From Istiophorus platypterus (Eukaryota; Chordata; Actinopteri; Istiophoriformes; Istiophoridae): a DNA stretch of 64,000 nt. Below the pieces are notes generated by a model. It searched no databases and had not been told where the DNA came from. It was given only the letters and a program-made list of their open reading frames with translations. The position numbers and the translations under genes were made by a program. The DNA is taken from assembly GCA_016859345.1 (NCBI GenBank), contig CM029126.1:12305027-12369026 (forward strand), given 5' to 3'. Shown here in pieces: positions 1-13,696 of this stretch. How positions within the stretch are numbered: position 1 is the stretch's first letter; each line of letters starts with the position of its first letter.

Positions 1-812
1 AATACAGTCAAAAGATGCTAATAAATAAAATGCTGCATGTCTGGATTATTAATAGGAGGAATCATTTACACAAATAATCACGCACAATAATCACGAATTA
101 GCATGGTCATGTTAACGTGATGTGTGTGCTGTCCTGTTGTATAGTCACATGAGTATGTCTACGTGCGTTAGGTCAGGTGGAAAGCTGTATTTGTGAGAAC
201 TATTAACCAGGTGTGTGTGTGTGAGTGTCAATGTGCACCTTATTTGGAAACAGATAAGAAATCTCACAGATAGATATATAAAACAACAGCCAGAGAGCCT
301 GTTGGATTGTACTTGTTATCATAACTCAATAAAACTTTTATCTCGCAAGTATATGTGCAAAGTTCACATTGTCTGTTTCTCAAGAACAGACTTTGAAAAT
401 TGGGGGAAACAGACAATATGTATTGTCAAAACAGCTCTGAATCTTTTCTCTCTCTGTGTCTGGCTGAAGAAAAATCTGTTTAAGTCCCACTGAGACAGGC
501 ACAGCAAAGCTTACAGAGCTTACACAGGCACTATTGTCCCTTCATCAGGCCACCGTCATCTCTGTGTGTGCATGCATGTGCATAGTTATTGAAATGTGCA
601 CCAGTGTGTGCAAGGTATCTATTAGTGTATATAAGCATGTGAGTTTATGTATGCATGCATGATGGCATGCCCATATGTTTTAGGAGAGGGAGATCATGGA
701 CTTTAGGGTCAGGAGACTCCAAAAAAACAATATGCATTGATGTTAAAATGTGTATGTTTTATCAGTGAGACAGGGCTAGGGAAATAAAGCAAAATAGATT
801 TGAAAAAGTAGG

Positions 813-956
<144 letters not shown>

Positions 957-1736
957 AAGGGCAAATATTTTGAGATTGAATAAATGTTGACATGGCCTGC
1001 CAAAAATTATAAAAATCCAGTAAGGGTTTAAACAGAACAATCAGTCTAAATATTGCTGCCATAGAAATAAAAGAACTATTAACTAAGGTGACATTTGTCC
1101 TATGATTTACTAAGGTGACATCATGCCTAGTGATAAGGCATGTTACTGATACTACACTATACTAATCACCCACAAACATCATACCTCTTTACCTCACCAC
1201 CTGCCTTTTGTTCCTTCATCTGAGTCCACCGTCAACGTGCTACATGTCCACTCTTGTGTGACGTTATGATGTGGTCAGCATTGTTCCAGGCACTGAAACT
1301 TGAAACCTCCTACTTAGCGCTACAGTGTACGATACTGGATTTGCATTACCACTCCTGTCTTGTATACCTGGTAATTGTAGCTTGTCTGTTCTTGTTGGCT
1401 TAGACTTTGTTATTGGGGGGTCGATTTAGTTTCAGGAGACAAGCAGACTGAGCTGAGTAAACAGTGAAGCACAGTAAATCTGTGAAGCAAAAGCTGTTAA
1501 GAATCCAACTGAGGAGTGAGAATTTCTTTTATTATACTGCTTTTCCCCAAGGCCACAGTAACTAACTTGGTGCTCTTGCAGCTTTTATTATTAAACCATC
1601 ACCATTATGAAACTACTCACTACATTTTACAGAGAAAGATGAAGTCATGATTCCATATTTCTCACGTTACTTCATATAGTAGCGCTGCTTTTTATGAAGA
1701 ATATTATACTGCAAATCTAAATAAAAACTTTAGGGA

Positions 1737-1925
1737 CAAAGTTTGATATTTTAGCAAATACAGTTGGCAACACTCTCATGTCTGTATGTTAATTATGAGG
1801 CTGCCACCAGCAGTGGGTCCATTTAGCTTAACATAAAGACTGGAAACACAGTTAAGAACGTGCATGGCTCTGTCAAAAGCTAACAAAATCTGGCCCCCAG
1901 CATATCAACAGCTCATTAATTAACT
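1737..1925 (+). mobile_element. fish MITE-like interspersed repeat, truncated
   Basis: The order gtttgatattttagcaaata, ctctcatgtctgtatgttaa, taacataaagactggaaaca, tggctctgtcaaaagctaac and cagctcattaattaac follows a family I know as very common in teleost genomes, one end of which reads AAAGGAATAGTTTGACATTT. Only this end and its adjoining body are present. Recognition is from memory, not from a database search, and the family class is uncertain. Confidence 0.7.
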
Positions 1926-4900
1926 GCCAGGCTAAATTTCCAGGTATAATTTATTCCAAGCCAAGCTTCATATTACCTTACAGGCACAAGAGTGGAATCA
2001 ATCTAACCCTCAGCAAGAAAACAAATACGCGAATTTCACAAAATATTAATCTCAAAAGGTCGATTTCTTCAAACATATGATAAATATATTAATTTTCTTT
2101 AGTTTTTGGTTATTTCAATGAAAACAGACTTTAAATTACACAAACTTTATTTTTCAGATTCTTTCTGGGTAGGAATAGACAGCTGTAGTCTGTTGACACT
2201 ACAGGAACCACTTCGGCCCAGCTCTCGATTCTAGGTAAGAGGGGATCAAAGGCTCCGCTTGTCTCTTCCCTGTCCTCCTCATCATTTCATGCTCCCATCA
2301 ATCCCCCCATCTCTGTTTGGCTCTGCTGCCTTTTCCTCGTACCACAGAGCTCTCTGTATCTGTCAGAACTCTGTTTGTTCCTGCTCAGTGATGGATCTGA
2401 ACAGAATTCTGTTTGTGTCCATAGGGAAACAATTAGAACAGTGTGCATGTGCCTGTGTGCATGGGTTGGTTGGTTTTATGTGCCAGTGTGAGAAGAGCAA
2501 GCGCTCAAGGCCGTCGCTAAACAAACTCATTGACTGACCATTCATTATGCCTGAGACAGGACCAAACAACAAAAAAAAAGGATAAAAGGGACGGATTTTA
2601 GATTAATGTGGGAGAAAGAAAAAGAGAATGGAATTCAAAACAGAGTAGAGAGAAAGTTTGCCTGGGCTTAATAATTACTGAGCCTTTGCTGATCACTTTG
2701 GTCAGTCTGGAAATTTTTGTCTTTTGAGTCAGCAGTCACACTGGATTCTAACACGCACACGATTGAGCACAGATCAGATGCTTGTGTAATATTACAAATA
2801 ATGTGCATATAATATTATTCCCTAAGGAATTTATTATACTAGTATCCTTTCACTCCATATTAATGTGAAATGAACTGAGACAAAAACAATCAGTGCCTCA
2901 GCATGCTCCCTGAGTCTGCAGCTTTTCAAGCGCAATTTCACTTTCTTTCTGTTGAAAATAAAACACATTTCGGAACAGCAAAAACCCAAGAAAGATTGAA
3001 AAAGTCCTTTCAAGTTGGATTGTGCAGGCCCCTATTTTTTAAGTAAAGAACATTCACTATCTATTCCCTCAAACAAAAATTTAAATACTACTGTTCTCTT
3101 GTACTGGTAAGTGAAAACCCATGAAAAATGACTGGCAGTAAATGGGCCAAATTTACTAAAGTGCCAATAATTTATGTATTTCCTACTGCATGACTCTTGG
3201 GTCTAGTTCTCAAGTAAAAACAAAAAACAAAACAGATATTTATGCTAGTTAGCTTGGCTAGCATTATTAAACTAATTAGGTAAAAGAATGAATTATTAAC
3301 TTGTCAGTATACAACTGACATCTGATTTAAATTCTCCTAAAAGCACAAAAAAATTATGGAATATCTACTTCTCCTAAAATTTTCCATCACTAGAGTTACA
3401 TAAATCTGTTCTTGCTCTTTATACACAGTATGCAAGTGGTAACGATCAGAAGTTTTGCACATTAACCCACTGTCACTGTAGTTTTGCACAATAACTCGCT
3501 GTCACATTGTCATGGCTTACTAGGACACTTAAATAGAACAGAACCATTGTTAAGATTATCAATAACACCGGTCCCATACTTGATAGATAGTGGTACTCTA
3601 CATTATGCTAGCTGTTTATCTTTTTTATTGCCAAAAAAAAAGTCTGAATGTGGCTATGACCATTAATAATTAGTGAAGCTGTAGTGGAAATTAATTTGAA
3701 AAAAAAAAAAAAACTCCTTCAGAATCATCAGTTGTTTGTATTACCCTGTCAGAACTGAAGATCAAGGCCACTCACCACTTCGCACTGACTTTCAATGGAG
3801 GAATCCACTGTACCACAGATGAAAAAATGTCACATTCTTCACTGGCAGTGGCCTCAGTAGACCATCATACAATCCAGCCACAACACATGGTGTGTTTTGA
3901 CTAATGAGCACAACAATTCGCATTTTTTCTCACCAGGGGACTCTTGCTGTTGTTGTCATTATCACCTCCACTGTCAGCTACCTATCACTTGCACCTACAT
4001 ATTAACAATGGCCAGATAAATCCTGGCATGTTTGCTGAGGAATGGTGAAAGTGATGCTGGGAAATGTAGAAAAGGACTTACTGAGGCTGAAGCAGTTTAA
4101 GGAAACAGAAAAAAAAGAGCATTACAACGATGTGTGTGAACAAAGTATGAGGAAAAACAAATGCATGTGAGCGAACGTTTGACAGAGTAAGACGTCACTT
4201 CTGTGCCGTGCCATGTCCAGATGTTTCCAGATTATTATTGTACTCTATCCCTCCATTTCTCTATCATGCATCATCCTTTGCCCTTCTGTCCTGCCCCACT
4301 GACTCACTGCTGTTGATACATGTAATCCCCTCCTTTTATCTCCTTTCTCCCTCTGCCTTGTCTTTCTTATGTATTTGTCTTTCCATCACTTTCCCTTTTA
4401 ATCTCTTCTCTGATGTTGTATTTTTGGACTTGTCATGTATAACTCTTCTGTGGAGGGCATGAGTGTATTTATAGCCTGTAAACTAGAATGGTATAACTCC
4501 CCATTAGACTTGTGTGCTAATATGCTGTTGATGCCAAGATGTATCAAGGACAGCCTGCAGGACATGTGTTAATGAGGTGTTTGGATTCATTCTAATGCAC
4601 TGTACTATGTGTCTCTGAGTGTATGTGTGTCTTGGCTCTGCTTTGTTTTATCAGGTTCTGTCTATGTTACAAAAGCTATTATGTTCGTCCTCAGTAAACA
4701 CCTAAGGGAGAACATGGGATCAAATCTCCAATATTATTAATATCCACTGCTAATCTTTATTATATCCCATTGATATTTTCTGAATAATTAAACTGTTCTT
4801 CATGCACAGCCAAAAAGCTTTTCGCCAGATAGAACTATATGTTTATGGACCAAGGCACAAGGAGAAGGCAAGATGTCTCTCTGCAAAGCTACAGATTTTT

Positions 4901-5396
4901 TTTTTCCTTTTTAAACTTTACTAAAATTGTGGCACTGGTTGACTTGTAAAATGGATTGATAGGAGAGAGGGAATCATTATCGCTACTGTAGATGCAGTGG
5001 GAGCAGGCATCAATTATGTAAAATCAAATTACCTTGTTTTAAATGCAATACATTCTCTGTCATTTAGCCCTCTTACTGTAGTCCCCAATTATTTAAGATA
5101 GTATGCTGAGTTAACTCCACACTAATGCCATCCAATACAACAGGAGCTTACAAAGCCTGTATTAAACCTGTCAGAGGGATGTTGAATCATCTCTGGTAAA
5201 TTCTGACACTGCCCTTTGTGTCAGTGTTGTAAATATCTGCATTGCATTGCCTTAATGCGTTTCTAATTCTAACTTTATTATGGTTTTTATAACGATTTTT
5301 ATCCACCACCATTGAGATGGTAATTGCCTATTAATTCACTGTAGCTAAATGGCTCTAAGCATGAACTACAACCAAAGAATGGAACTTGTTTCTCAA

Positions 5397-5700
5397 GAGG
5401 TCAAAGTATAGGACATATTCAATTTTTGACCTGATGATGACCCTACTTTAGAATTTAAGGATGCTACAAATCATCCAGTGTGAGCGTGAATGTCTGTACA
5501 ACATTTATATATAATCATAGATTAAAAAGCCTTGTGGCTTTAGGAAAAGTCAGGGGATCACTCGAGTCATTAGGATTTCTGTTGTTGGGACAATGAATGT
5601 CTGGACCAAATTTCATGGCAATTTATTTGACAGTTGTTGAGATATTTCAGTCCGGAATAAAATAATGGACCCACAGACCGACAAACTGACAGATTGAGCC
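5397..5700 (+). repeat. fish interspersed repeat with two diverged internal units
   Basis: The string aaaagtcaggggatcac, then tgaatgtctggaccaaattt, catggcaattt, gttgttgagatatttcagtc and a final run of gacc/gaca units matches a repeat widespread in fish DNA. The preceding 150 bp (tttttgacctgatgatgacc, then tgaatgtctgtacaacattt) is an older unit of the same repeat. Class not assigned. Confidence 0.65.
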
Positions 5701-8700
5701 ACAATAGAATAAAAATAACAATAGAGAGAATTAACACCACTCTGACACAGCATCAACAAAACCATTATATGCTTCACAAAAATAAAACTAAATGTGGAGC
5801 ACTCTATTTTAAATGTATGAATATACAGAACCCAAAACAAAAATATACATCTCCTCAGACAACATCCCTGAGGGCAGATCACATTCTTCTGTAAACTGAA
5901 ATTACATTTCTGGAAACACTGTAATGTTTATCACCAAGTTATCTATGTGTAATGATGCACATCATTTTAGTCATAGATGATGAGTGACACAGTATCCAGA
6001 TATACAGTTTGGTCCGAGGTGGCAGTAGCATAATATGCGGTTCCATTACTTTGCTGCTGTCTGTGCTTTTTGTAACATACCTGATTTAAAATGCAGCATT
6101 TGGTTAATGGCTTTGTTTATGTTGATGATCATAATAATATGATGACTGAAAAACAAAAATAATAAGATGATTAAATCCTTTGAATAACTGCATACACTGG
6201 CAGTTATACATAATTATGCCATTTGCAAGGCTGTTAAAGTTAATTTTACACAACTGAGGTAATGCTGGACTACTGTAGCATGCCATTCATAGCAGCCATA
6301 AAAACCTTATGTATTGCATCTGAAAGAGGCTATGGTGTAGGCAGGTGTTGAAGGATATCTGCTTAAAACAGGAGATGTTTTTTTGGGCTGATGCAACTCT
6401 AGCAACCCAGCATTTTTGCATAAGGATGGTGGGGGGTTATGTTGTTTTTTGTGTTTTGTATGCACAAAGATAACAAAAGACATTATTTATTTATTTATTT
6501 TTTTGGCGATAATCTGTTGCAGGTTTTACAAGACAAACACGGGATGAGGCACATATAACTATGAATTACAGACAAGAGGTTGCACATTAGAAGGGAATGC
6601 CTGTCCTTCGGCTGTTGGCTTTTAGATGGATATGAAAGGGAGTATTCTCAGATATCCTGTGAGCAGTTTTAGATAAGAAATATTATTAAGAATCACCTCC
6701 TATTCTAGCATAGTGCACATGAAACTGCTGGTGAAAGAATGTCTGAGAAGGTAAAATGAATAAGCATAGGGTCTTTGTTTCCTCCACCATACAGTGCAGG
6801 TGTCTGCACCAAATTTGAGAAAGAGAAAAAAGCCTTATTTTAGATATCTGATGATGAAATTGCAGTGGTGGTGTTGTCATAGCAGCATTTTCAATATGGC
6901 ATGTGCGCAGGCAGAAAAGAATCTGCTTGTGCCTCACACAGTTGCCACTTCAGTTGCTATGAAGACAGTTGAATTTAATTTGTGACCAGCATGAAAACAG
7001 GACCCCAAAGCCCAGAACAGAAGGGAAGCATCAGCAGAAGTGTTTCTTTTGATCCACACCATACAACACAGCAGTAGTACACACCACATAATAATCCTGA
7101 AAATATGACAATCGCCAAAAGAAAACTAAATTGGTGAGTTTTGTGAAGTATGAGCATGTTTGAGGGTTTTTGTTTTTTTATTTATTTATTTTTTAATTTA
7201 AACAGATTGTGGGGAAACCAATATACTTCAAACAGCAAGCTGCTCACTTGGAAAGAGGATCATTACACATGACGATGCTGTCAAAATTCCCATTTACAGT
7301 TTGGACTCTGGAGAACATTTCACTTGGATTTAATGAGCAACAGTTAGGATAAAATGTATTACGGGCTGAGCATCAAGGGACCTGAGGCCTTGTTGATACA
7401 AAAGATACTGTGATGCAAAAGATCAAAATACGGTGTCTGACAGACTGTCAGGGGGAAGGGCATTAGATAACATACCCATACTGCATGAGTATATTATGTA
7501 GTTCATTATTAGTGCATTTTTTGCTGAAAAAAGCGTTTGTTTGCTGAAAATAACAATACATTCAACCTCTGTGTTAGTGGCACTATATCGCAGCACATTA
7601 TTTTAATGAAGCAGTACCAGAGAAAAGATAAGATAAGGATGGGCTCAATCTATATTACGAAATCCTCTACCCTGAATTTTCGCATTGGCTGCAGAGGTTA
7701 CATCTACCGTACCAGAAGAGATTTATCACAATAATAACTGTGTTATACAATTGTCATCATAATGCTTCACTTTGTCATTGTCATTATCAAAACTGTTGGT
7801 GTATTTCTGGCATCTCACTGATGTGAAGGTCAAGCGTCACAGCAGATCAGGGCAGAGCAGTGAAAAAGCCAATGGGCTCAGTTATGAAACCACTGGAACA
7901 TAATGAGCCATAGGCCTCAGTGAAATCCCATTATGAAGAAACAATTTGCATAAGAATTTCATTGGATTTATGCAGATTATTAAAAAAATTTATTGAAATA
8001 CCTGTAACTTTTTTCCCCTGGGAATAAAATTAAATCTCAACTTTGTAAATTTTAGGTTTCTAACATTTGGCATTTCTCCTCACATGCCAAAATCTTGGCC
8101 CAAATAACAAATCTTCATTTCAGAAAGTACAAAGTGCACAGATTATGTGTGAAACAGGTCAAGATAATCCTAGATTTTAAATTTGGATATTAAGGGGTGA
8201 TTTGAGGGAACTTGCCCCTGTAAAATGAAAAGTGTGGTCTGGGACACAAGAGAAACAGCTTTGAGAAACTCACCATGAAGCTCCCACAACATTAAGCCAA
8301 TGTTGATTTGTAATTACATTAGATAAGAAGATGAGTGGAGGTTTAGTGCAATGTCTTGACTAAATGAGAGAGGTTATTTGTGTTGCAGGCGACACGGGAT
8401 AATACACTCATATTACAAGCTTAGGCCACTGCACTGTATGTCCAGAACATTAGGGCCTTGGGAAGATGTCCACCCTTGTTCTCGCTGTGCCCCCATGTGC
8501 TAACAAATACTAATTAATCATGCAAACAAACACACATAAGCATGCACATGTGCAAGTGTAAAGACATATTGACAGGATGTTACTTTCGTTCTTCAGTTTC
8601 TGCTTGTCACCTGAAATGCACAATAACCTACGTCATCATGATGCAGGCTACAGCCTAGGAAATGTTTAGAGATCATTGTCTGAGTGCGTGGTGTAAAACA

Positions 8701-9296
8701 GAGAGCGGCCCAGGCAGTTTATATCATACTGTGTCAAGCAGAATGCTGCATTTCTAGTATTACTGCAGTTGAGACATTTGGAACAACAGGATGCAGTTAA
8801 ATATAGATTTGAGACATTAGGAGACAAATGAAAACAAGGAGAGCTGAAGTCAAAATGATAAATGTCTGGCAAATTTACAGTTTTATTAACTCTGATGGGT
8901 TCATCTAAAAAGGTTTTACAGCTCAGTCACACTTTTAACCTGTCTTTATGCACGTATTTTCCAATTAGACAAACAGAATGATGTAATTCCACGTCAGATA
9001 AGCATCATTCCAACTAGACTATCACTTCAAAGTTCAAGGTTTCAAATGATTTATTCACTGTAAAGTAAGGGCAACACGGGACACATATAATAGAGACACA
9101 TTAAATGACAGGACACAGTCAACTTTGGTCAGTGTGTCACAGTCTTTTGAGAGCTGATCCTGTAAAACACCAGTGCATTGTCAGTGTCCCAGTTGGACAG
9201 TTCCTTTTTTCCTCATTAATTCCCTCATTTGGCCAAAGCAAGACTCAGCAAGTCGCAATGTGCCCACAGCTCCAGTCATTTTAATCAGCTCATGAG

Positions 9297-9330
9297 TGTT
9301 TGTGTTTGTGTGAGTGTGTGTGTGTGTGTT
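9297..9330. repeat. (TG)n microsatellite
   Basis: Short imperfect dinucleotide tract with TTTG and GAG interruptions. Confidence 0.85.
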
Positions 9331-9754
9331 GGCCAGACGTTTGTTTCATACATTGGGCATTTGAGGGACCTGTGTGGATGAAAGTGAAAATGGGACTCTT
9401 AGAGTAATAATAAAAAAAAAGACTCTGTTTATGCAGGGCAGACAAGCAGACAAGTCAAAATGAGACACATGAGAGATTAAAAGGAAATCTAGGGACAAAA
9501 CAGCAGCTAGATGACACACCATATGCCCCATGGCCCATTATCCACTACTTCAGTCTAGTCTGCACTTATGTGTGCCCATTGGATTTTCAAAGTTTAACGT
9601 TAGCCAAATAACAAGTAAAGTAGAATATAAGCCTATTTTTTTTTTGCTCCTCATATCCAGATGTATAAATGGCACATGAACAACTGCAATCTTTCAGAAG
9701 TATACGTGGATTCACAATAATTCATTGAGAAAAAATGTACTCCCTTCTTGCTTA

Positions 9755-9953
9755 AAGGGGTACTCCACCCAAAATGTGACTTTTTAGTATTAAGCATTAA
9801 CCACCAAGCTTTAAAAGCAACGTTGATGAGCTTAGCTTTGCAATTGTCTGGCGCTCTCCAGGATATAGGAGTGCAGTATTGATTTACTCATCTATCTCTT
9901 GTCAGATTAGTGAATTTGACATTTCCAAAAATGTCAAACTATTCCTTTCATAC
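9755..9953. mobile_element. MITE-like element with short terminal inverted repeats
   Basis: It starts with aaaggggtactccacccaaa and ends with aaactattcctttcat, whose reverse complement begins atgaaaggaatagttt, so the ends are imperfect inverted repeats. The right end read on the minus strand (AAAGGAATAGTTTGACATTT, then a GAGATAGATGAG block) is the same terminus as the family at 1737-1925. No transposase is encoded, so it would be a non-autonomous DNA transposon. Confidence 0.6.
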
Positions 9954-10503
9954 ATAACAATGACATGATGATGCTGCAGGAGTGATGAATGAAGTTTCTT
10001 TCTTTCTTCACCTTGCACAAATTACATCTATTGTAAATGACACAACCACTGTTCTCTGCATATAGGGAAACTTAGTCAGAGGTAAAGTGTATACACTGAA
10101 TAAATGTATTTTGGGTTTAGATTCACTTTAACTATTCATCTATAGCACTGCGATTGAGCAGAATGTAAATTTGAGCAAAATCTTAATTCAATACTCTAAA
10201 AACCTGCATGGAAATGGCCCAATTTAAACAGGCAAATAAGTAAAGATTTATCACATTCCCATGCTGAGGAGCATCTGCACCTACTTATGTATCAGAGAAT
10301 TATTTCTGTCATCCTGACCTGACATTTGGTTTGTGAAGTAAACATATTTTCTTCCCCACGTGTGGCACGTATAAATGAATAAATGCATGAATTATGAAAC
10401 AGCCGTCGCACTGAGCTGAAGGTGCTTGTACTGTAGGTCTGCAGTCTGAAGACCTCACATGAGAACAAATAACCCGATATGTCCAAACTGATGGCAGCCC
10501 TTT

Positions 10504-10558
10504 GTGTGTGTGTGTGTGTGTGTGTTTGTGTGTCTGTGTGAGTGTGTGTGTATGTATG
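10504..10558. repeat. (TG)n microsatellite
   Basis: Imperfect TG tract; a further TG-rich stretch continues to about 10640. Confidence 0.9.
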
Positions 10559-12982
10559 TCAGTATTTGTGTGAACATATGTACAGTAGAAGGTTGTGTAA
10601 GGGTGTCCGTATGTGTGTCTGTATGTGCAAGAGTGTGTGTCACATCTTTGACGACAGAAGTGATTCAGACAGGCTGTCACTCATGTCTCACTCACCAGGT
10701 GTCATTTAATGTGCCAGTGTTGTGTGTCGGCTATTTACATATTGTTAGTGTATCAAAGAAATCAGAAGAACTTTGAAAAATTTATTGTACACCTCAGGAA
10801 TTCAGAAAAGGTTGTTATTTCCTTTTGTGACCACGTATTACTTCTGATGCAGGTAATTTTGCATATATAATCAAGGAGTTTGACTCGATGATTCAAAATG
10901 TAAATATTTTGTGTTCACATACAACAATGATGCAAGTAAACCTTCAACAACAGCAAAAAACAATTATTATCTCAGCATGAAGGATCACTCTTGACCTTGA
11001 AAATAATATTTTGAAAGTACAGTCCCAAGGCTTCCTTACTGGCTTTTTCTGGTGCTTCCTGCCATATCACATGAGTAAGTGACCCTTTGAGTTTTTGGTA
11101 AAAAATAATATCTTAGATTTACTTAAATTTAGTGACTGTTTTGTTTACATTTAGGGCACAGAGTGTGAGAGAAATCTTCACTTACAATGGTGCCAACAAA
11201 CAGTCTTGGCAAAAAAATACAAGAAAGGCTACATAGATCATATGTCGCAGATAGGCTAGTATTGTTTGTCCTTCTCCCCGCATGTGTCACACAAACAACC
11301 AGGACAACTTGTTGTTGTCAATGTTACTAGTACACAAACTCCAGAATAAAGACTAGAGGCCGTCACTCCGGAAATCTCATTTCAGATAATCTGGTGATTA
11401 GAGGATAGGAGAAGAGGACATAGCTGGTTTGAGGTACGGTTAAACCATGCAGCTCTACTGCGCTTATCAATCAATTAAATCTAAATCCATTAAGTCTATC
11501 TGATACCTTGTCTGACCTTAAGATCAGTTCCAATATACAGTACAGAAAGGGAGACAAGTGCAATCACGCTTTAACATGAATGCACACATGTGGACAATAG
11601 CAAGAAAATATGCACAGTCACACACAGCACAGGCGTCTCTGATAATAGAGTAAAAATTCACTACACTTGGGCTGACACATAAGTAAATTATACAAGAGCA
11701 TGTGAAAACTCTGTCACATGTGTCAAGGTGCATCTTATATAAACTGTATGCTTTCCTATGACCTGACAAGCCACCCTGAGATGTGTTGAAGGATCAAACT
11801 ACACTTTCAATTTACATATTTGCTCTGCAGTTTTATTAGTCTTTCATCCTCAGTGTGTATTTCATTTTTGCGCAGTGTTAAAATACACGTGCGCTGAATG
11901 GATGTGTATGTCAGACAGAGAGACGGAGTAAATATAACCCTCCCATCTGTTGGGGCTGTACAGATGCTGTCTCAGAAATAGAGGATTAGTGCTAAACTTA
12001 GAGAGGAGGGGGACATGTGATGAGAGGACAAGGGGGAAAGCCAGGCAGTGACTAACAGCAGAAACATAAATCTGGGGGCGACTGACAGCGTCAGAGCAGC
12101 CGTTCAGAGGGAGGATGAGAAAATGGTGAGACGAGAAAGCAGGCAGTGTAGAGATATGATGGGGCCAAGCTCATCACATCCATGTGAGGGTATAAGAAAT
12201 CGGGGAGAGGGAAAATGTACAAATAAGGAAGATGCGGGGAGACAGACGGAGAGTGTTCATTACAGTCATAACATCCTATCAAAGCCTTGAATATGGTCAG
12301 TTAAAAATATCCACAGTGTAATAAGGCATCTTGATGGGGTGGTTGTGCTTGACTATGTAAAACAAACTTGTTTTTTCTTTATGTGTGTCATAACTCAAGC
12401 ATTCACACCAAAAACCGCCTGGTATCTCTAGGAAAAACATGAATTTTGACTCACACAAAATCAGTTGGAACATTATGTTAACATGAACCTCAATTGATAA
12501 CACAAAGGAGCTACATCATTACATTGGTAAGGAAGCAAGAAACCAGAAAAGTTTGATTGTCTTTTCACAGCTAATGGCAAAGAAAAGTTCAGTTGTGTCC
12601 AAACTCTCCACTGAGAAGCTTGTGGGCTGTTAACTTAACGCATGAGAGATGCTACTGTTGTGCTGCTGTAATACCTTATTACTATATACCACGAATTATG
12701 TAAAATAAAAGCCAATCCTACATCAAATAACATCAAACAAGACAGGTATTGTCTGTAGTAGGGTTTAAGGAAAAACAAGGTATTTACAGAAGTGCTAGGA
12801 AGCTGCAAATCAGCATCTCTTTCTTTTCCTTTGGGCTTATTGTGTTGCAGTTTGATTTGAGGTGGCTCTCTTTTCAGTGTCTGCCAAGCTACAGTATCTT
12901 TCAGCACTCATAATTATTAATTATAATTAATATTATTATTGTTAGCATGTAACGTTAATCTCTATTATTATTATATTCTAGA

Positions 12983-12983
<1 letters not shown>

Positions 12984-13066
<83 letters not shown>

Positions 13067-13071
13067 GTGTA
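12984..13071. repeat. (TA)n microsatellite
   Basis: About 74 bp of uninterrupted TA followed by TGTATATATGTGTATA. The tract is self-complementary over its whole length. Confidence 0.97.
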
Positions 13072-13656
13072 TAGACTATTTCCTCTGTTTACTCTGAAGA
13101 AATGGCTGTTTTCTCAGGAAATATCAGGGTTGAATGAAATGTAAAATATAAAGAATGTTTCCTAACAGGTTATGGGTTGATTTGATATTGAAAGGAAATG
13201 CAGAAAAGTATTTTTCTTTAAGCAAATACCCTAGATTATTACATCAACCTTAAGGCTGTCAAGGAGGTTTGAGAAATGGAATGATCAGCATCAGTGATCA
13301 GTGAGGAAATTGCATCTTTAAAATCCGCCGAGATCCCTGCAAGGCCAGAAAGAACAAGAATAAGTTTCATGACTCTTCTTTTGATTTGAGTCCCAAGGAA
13401 AAGCTGGAAAAGCGACAAATAAGTTGATAATTTTTCAAGTTTCCTTTACAAGAAATGTAGGAAACTGTTCGAGAGACATATGTAGTCCCCCAGTTATATT
13501 AGTAATATTATATATATATTATAATAAGACTTACCTCCATCAGTCACTTGATCAACCACTCCTGTGAAATCCAGTTGAATCTGAATTTGGCCCCAGTTCT
13601 GCAACGTGACATCAGTGTCTCTGCAAGCTATTGTGATATACCATCACTCAGTGCAC

Positions 13657-13696
13657 CCCCCCCCCCCCACACACACACACAAACACATACACACAC
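13657..13696. repeat. C-tract plus (CA)n
   Basis: A run of about 11 C bases runs directly into a short CA tract. Confidence 0.9.

Noticed and set aside
11524..11769. Minus-strand frame ending in TVYWN, the ephrin N-terminal motif
   Set aside because: It lies downstream of the gene's last exon, is followed at once by a stop, lacks a signal peptide and donor, and the rest does not match ephrins.
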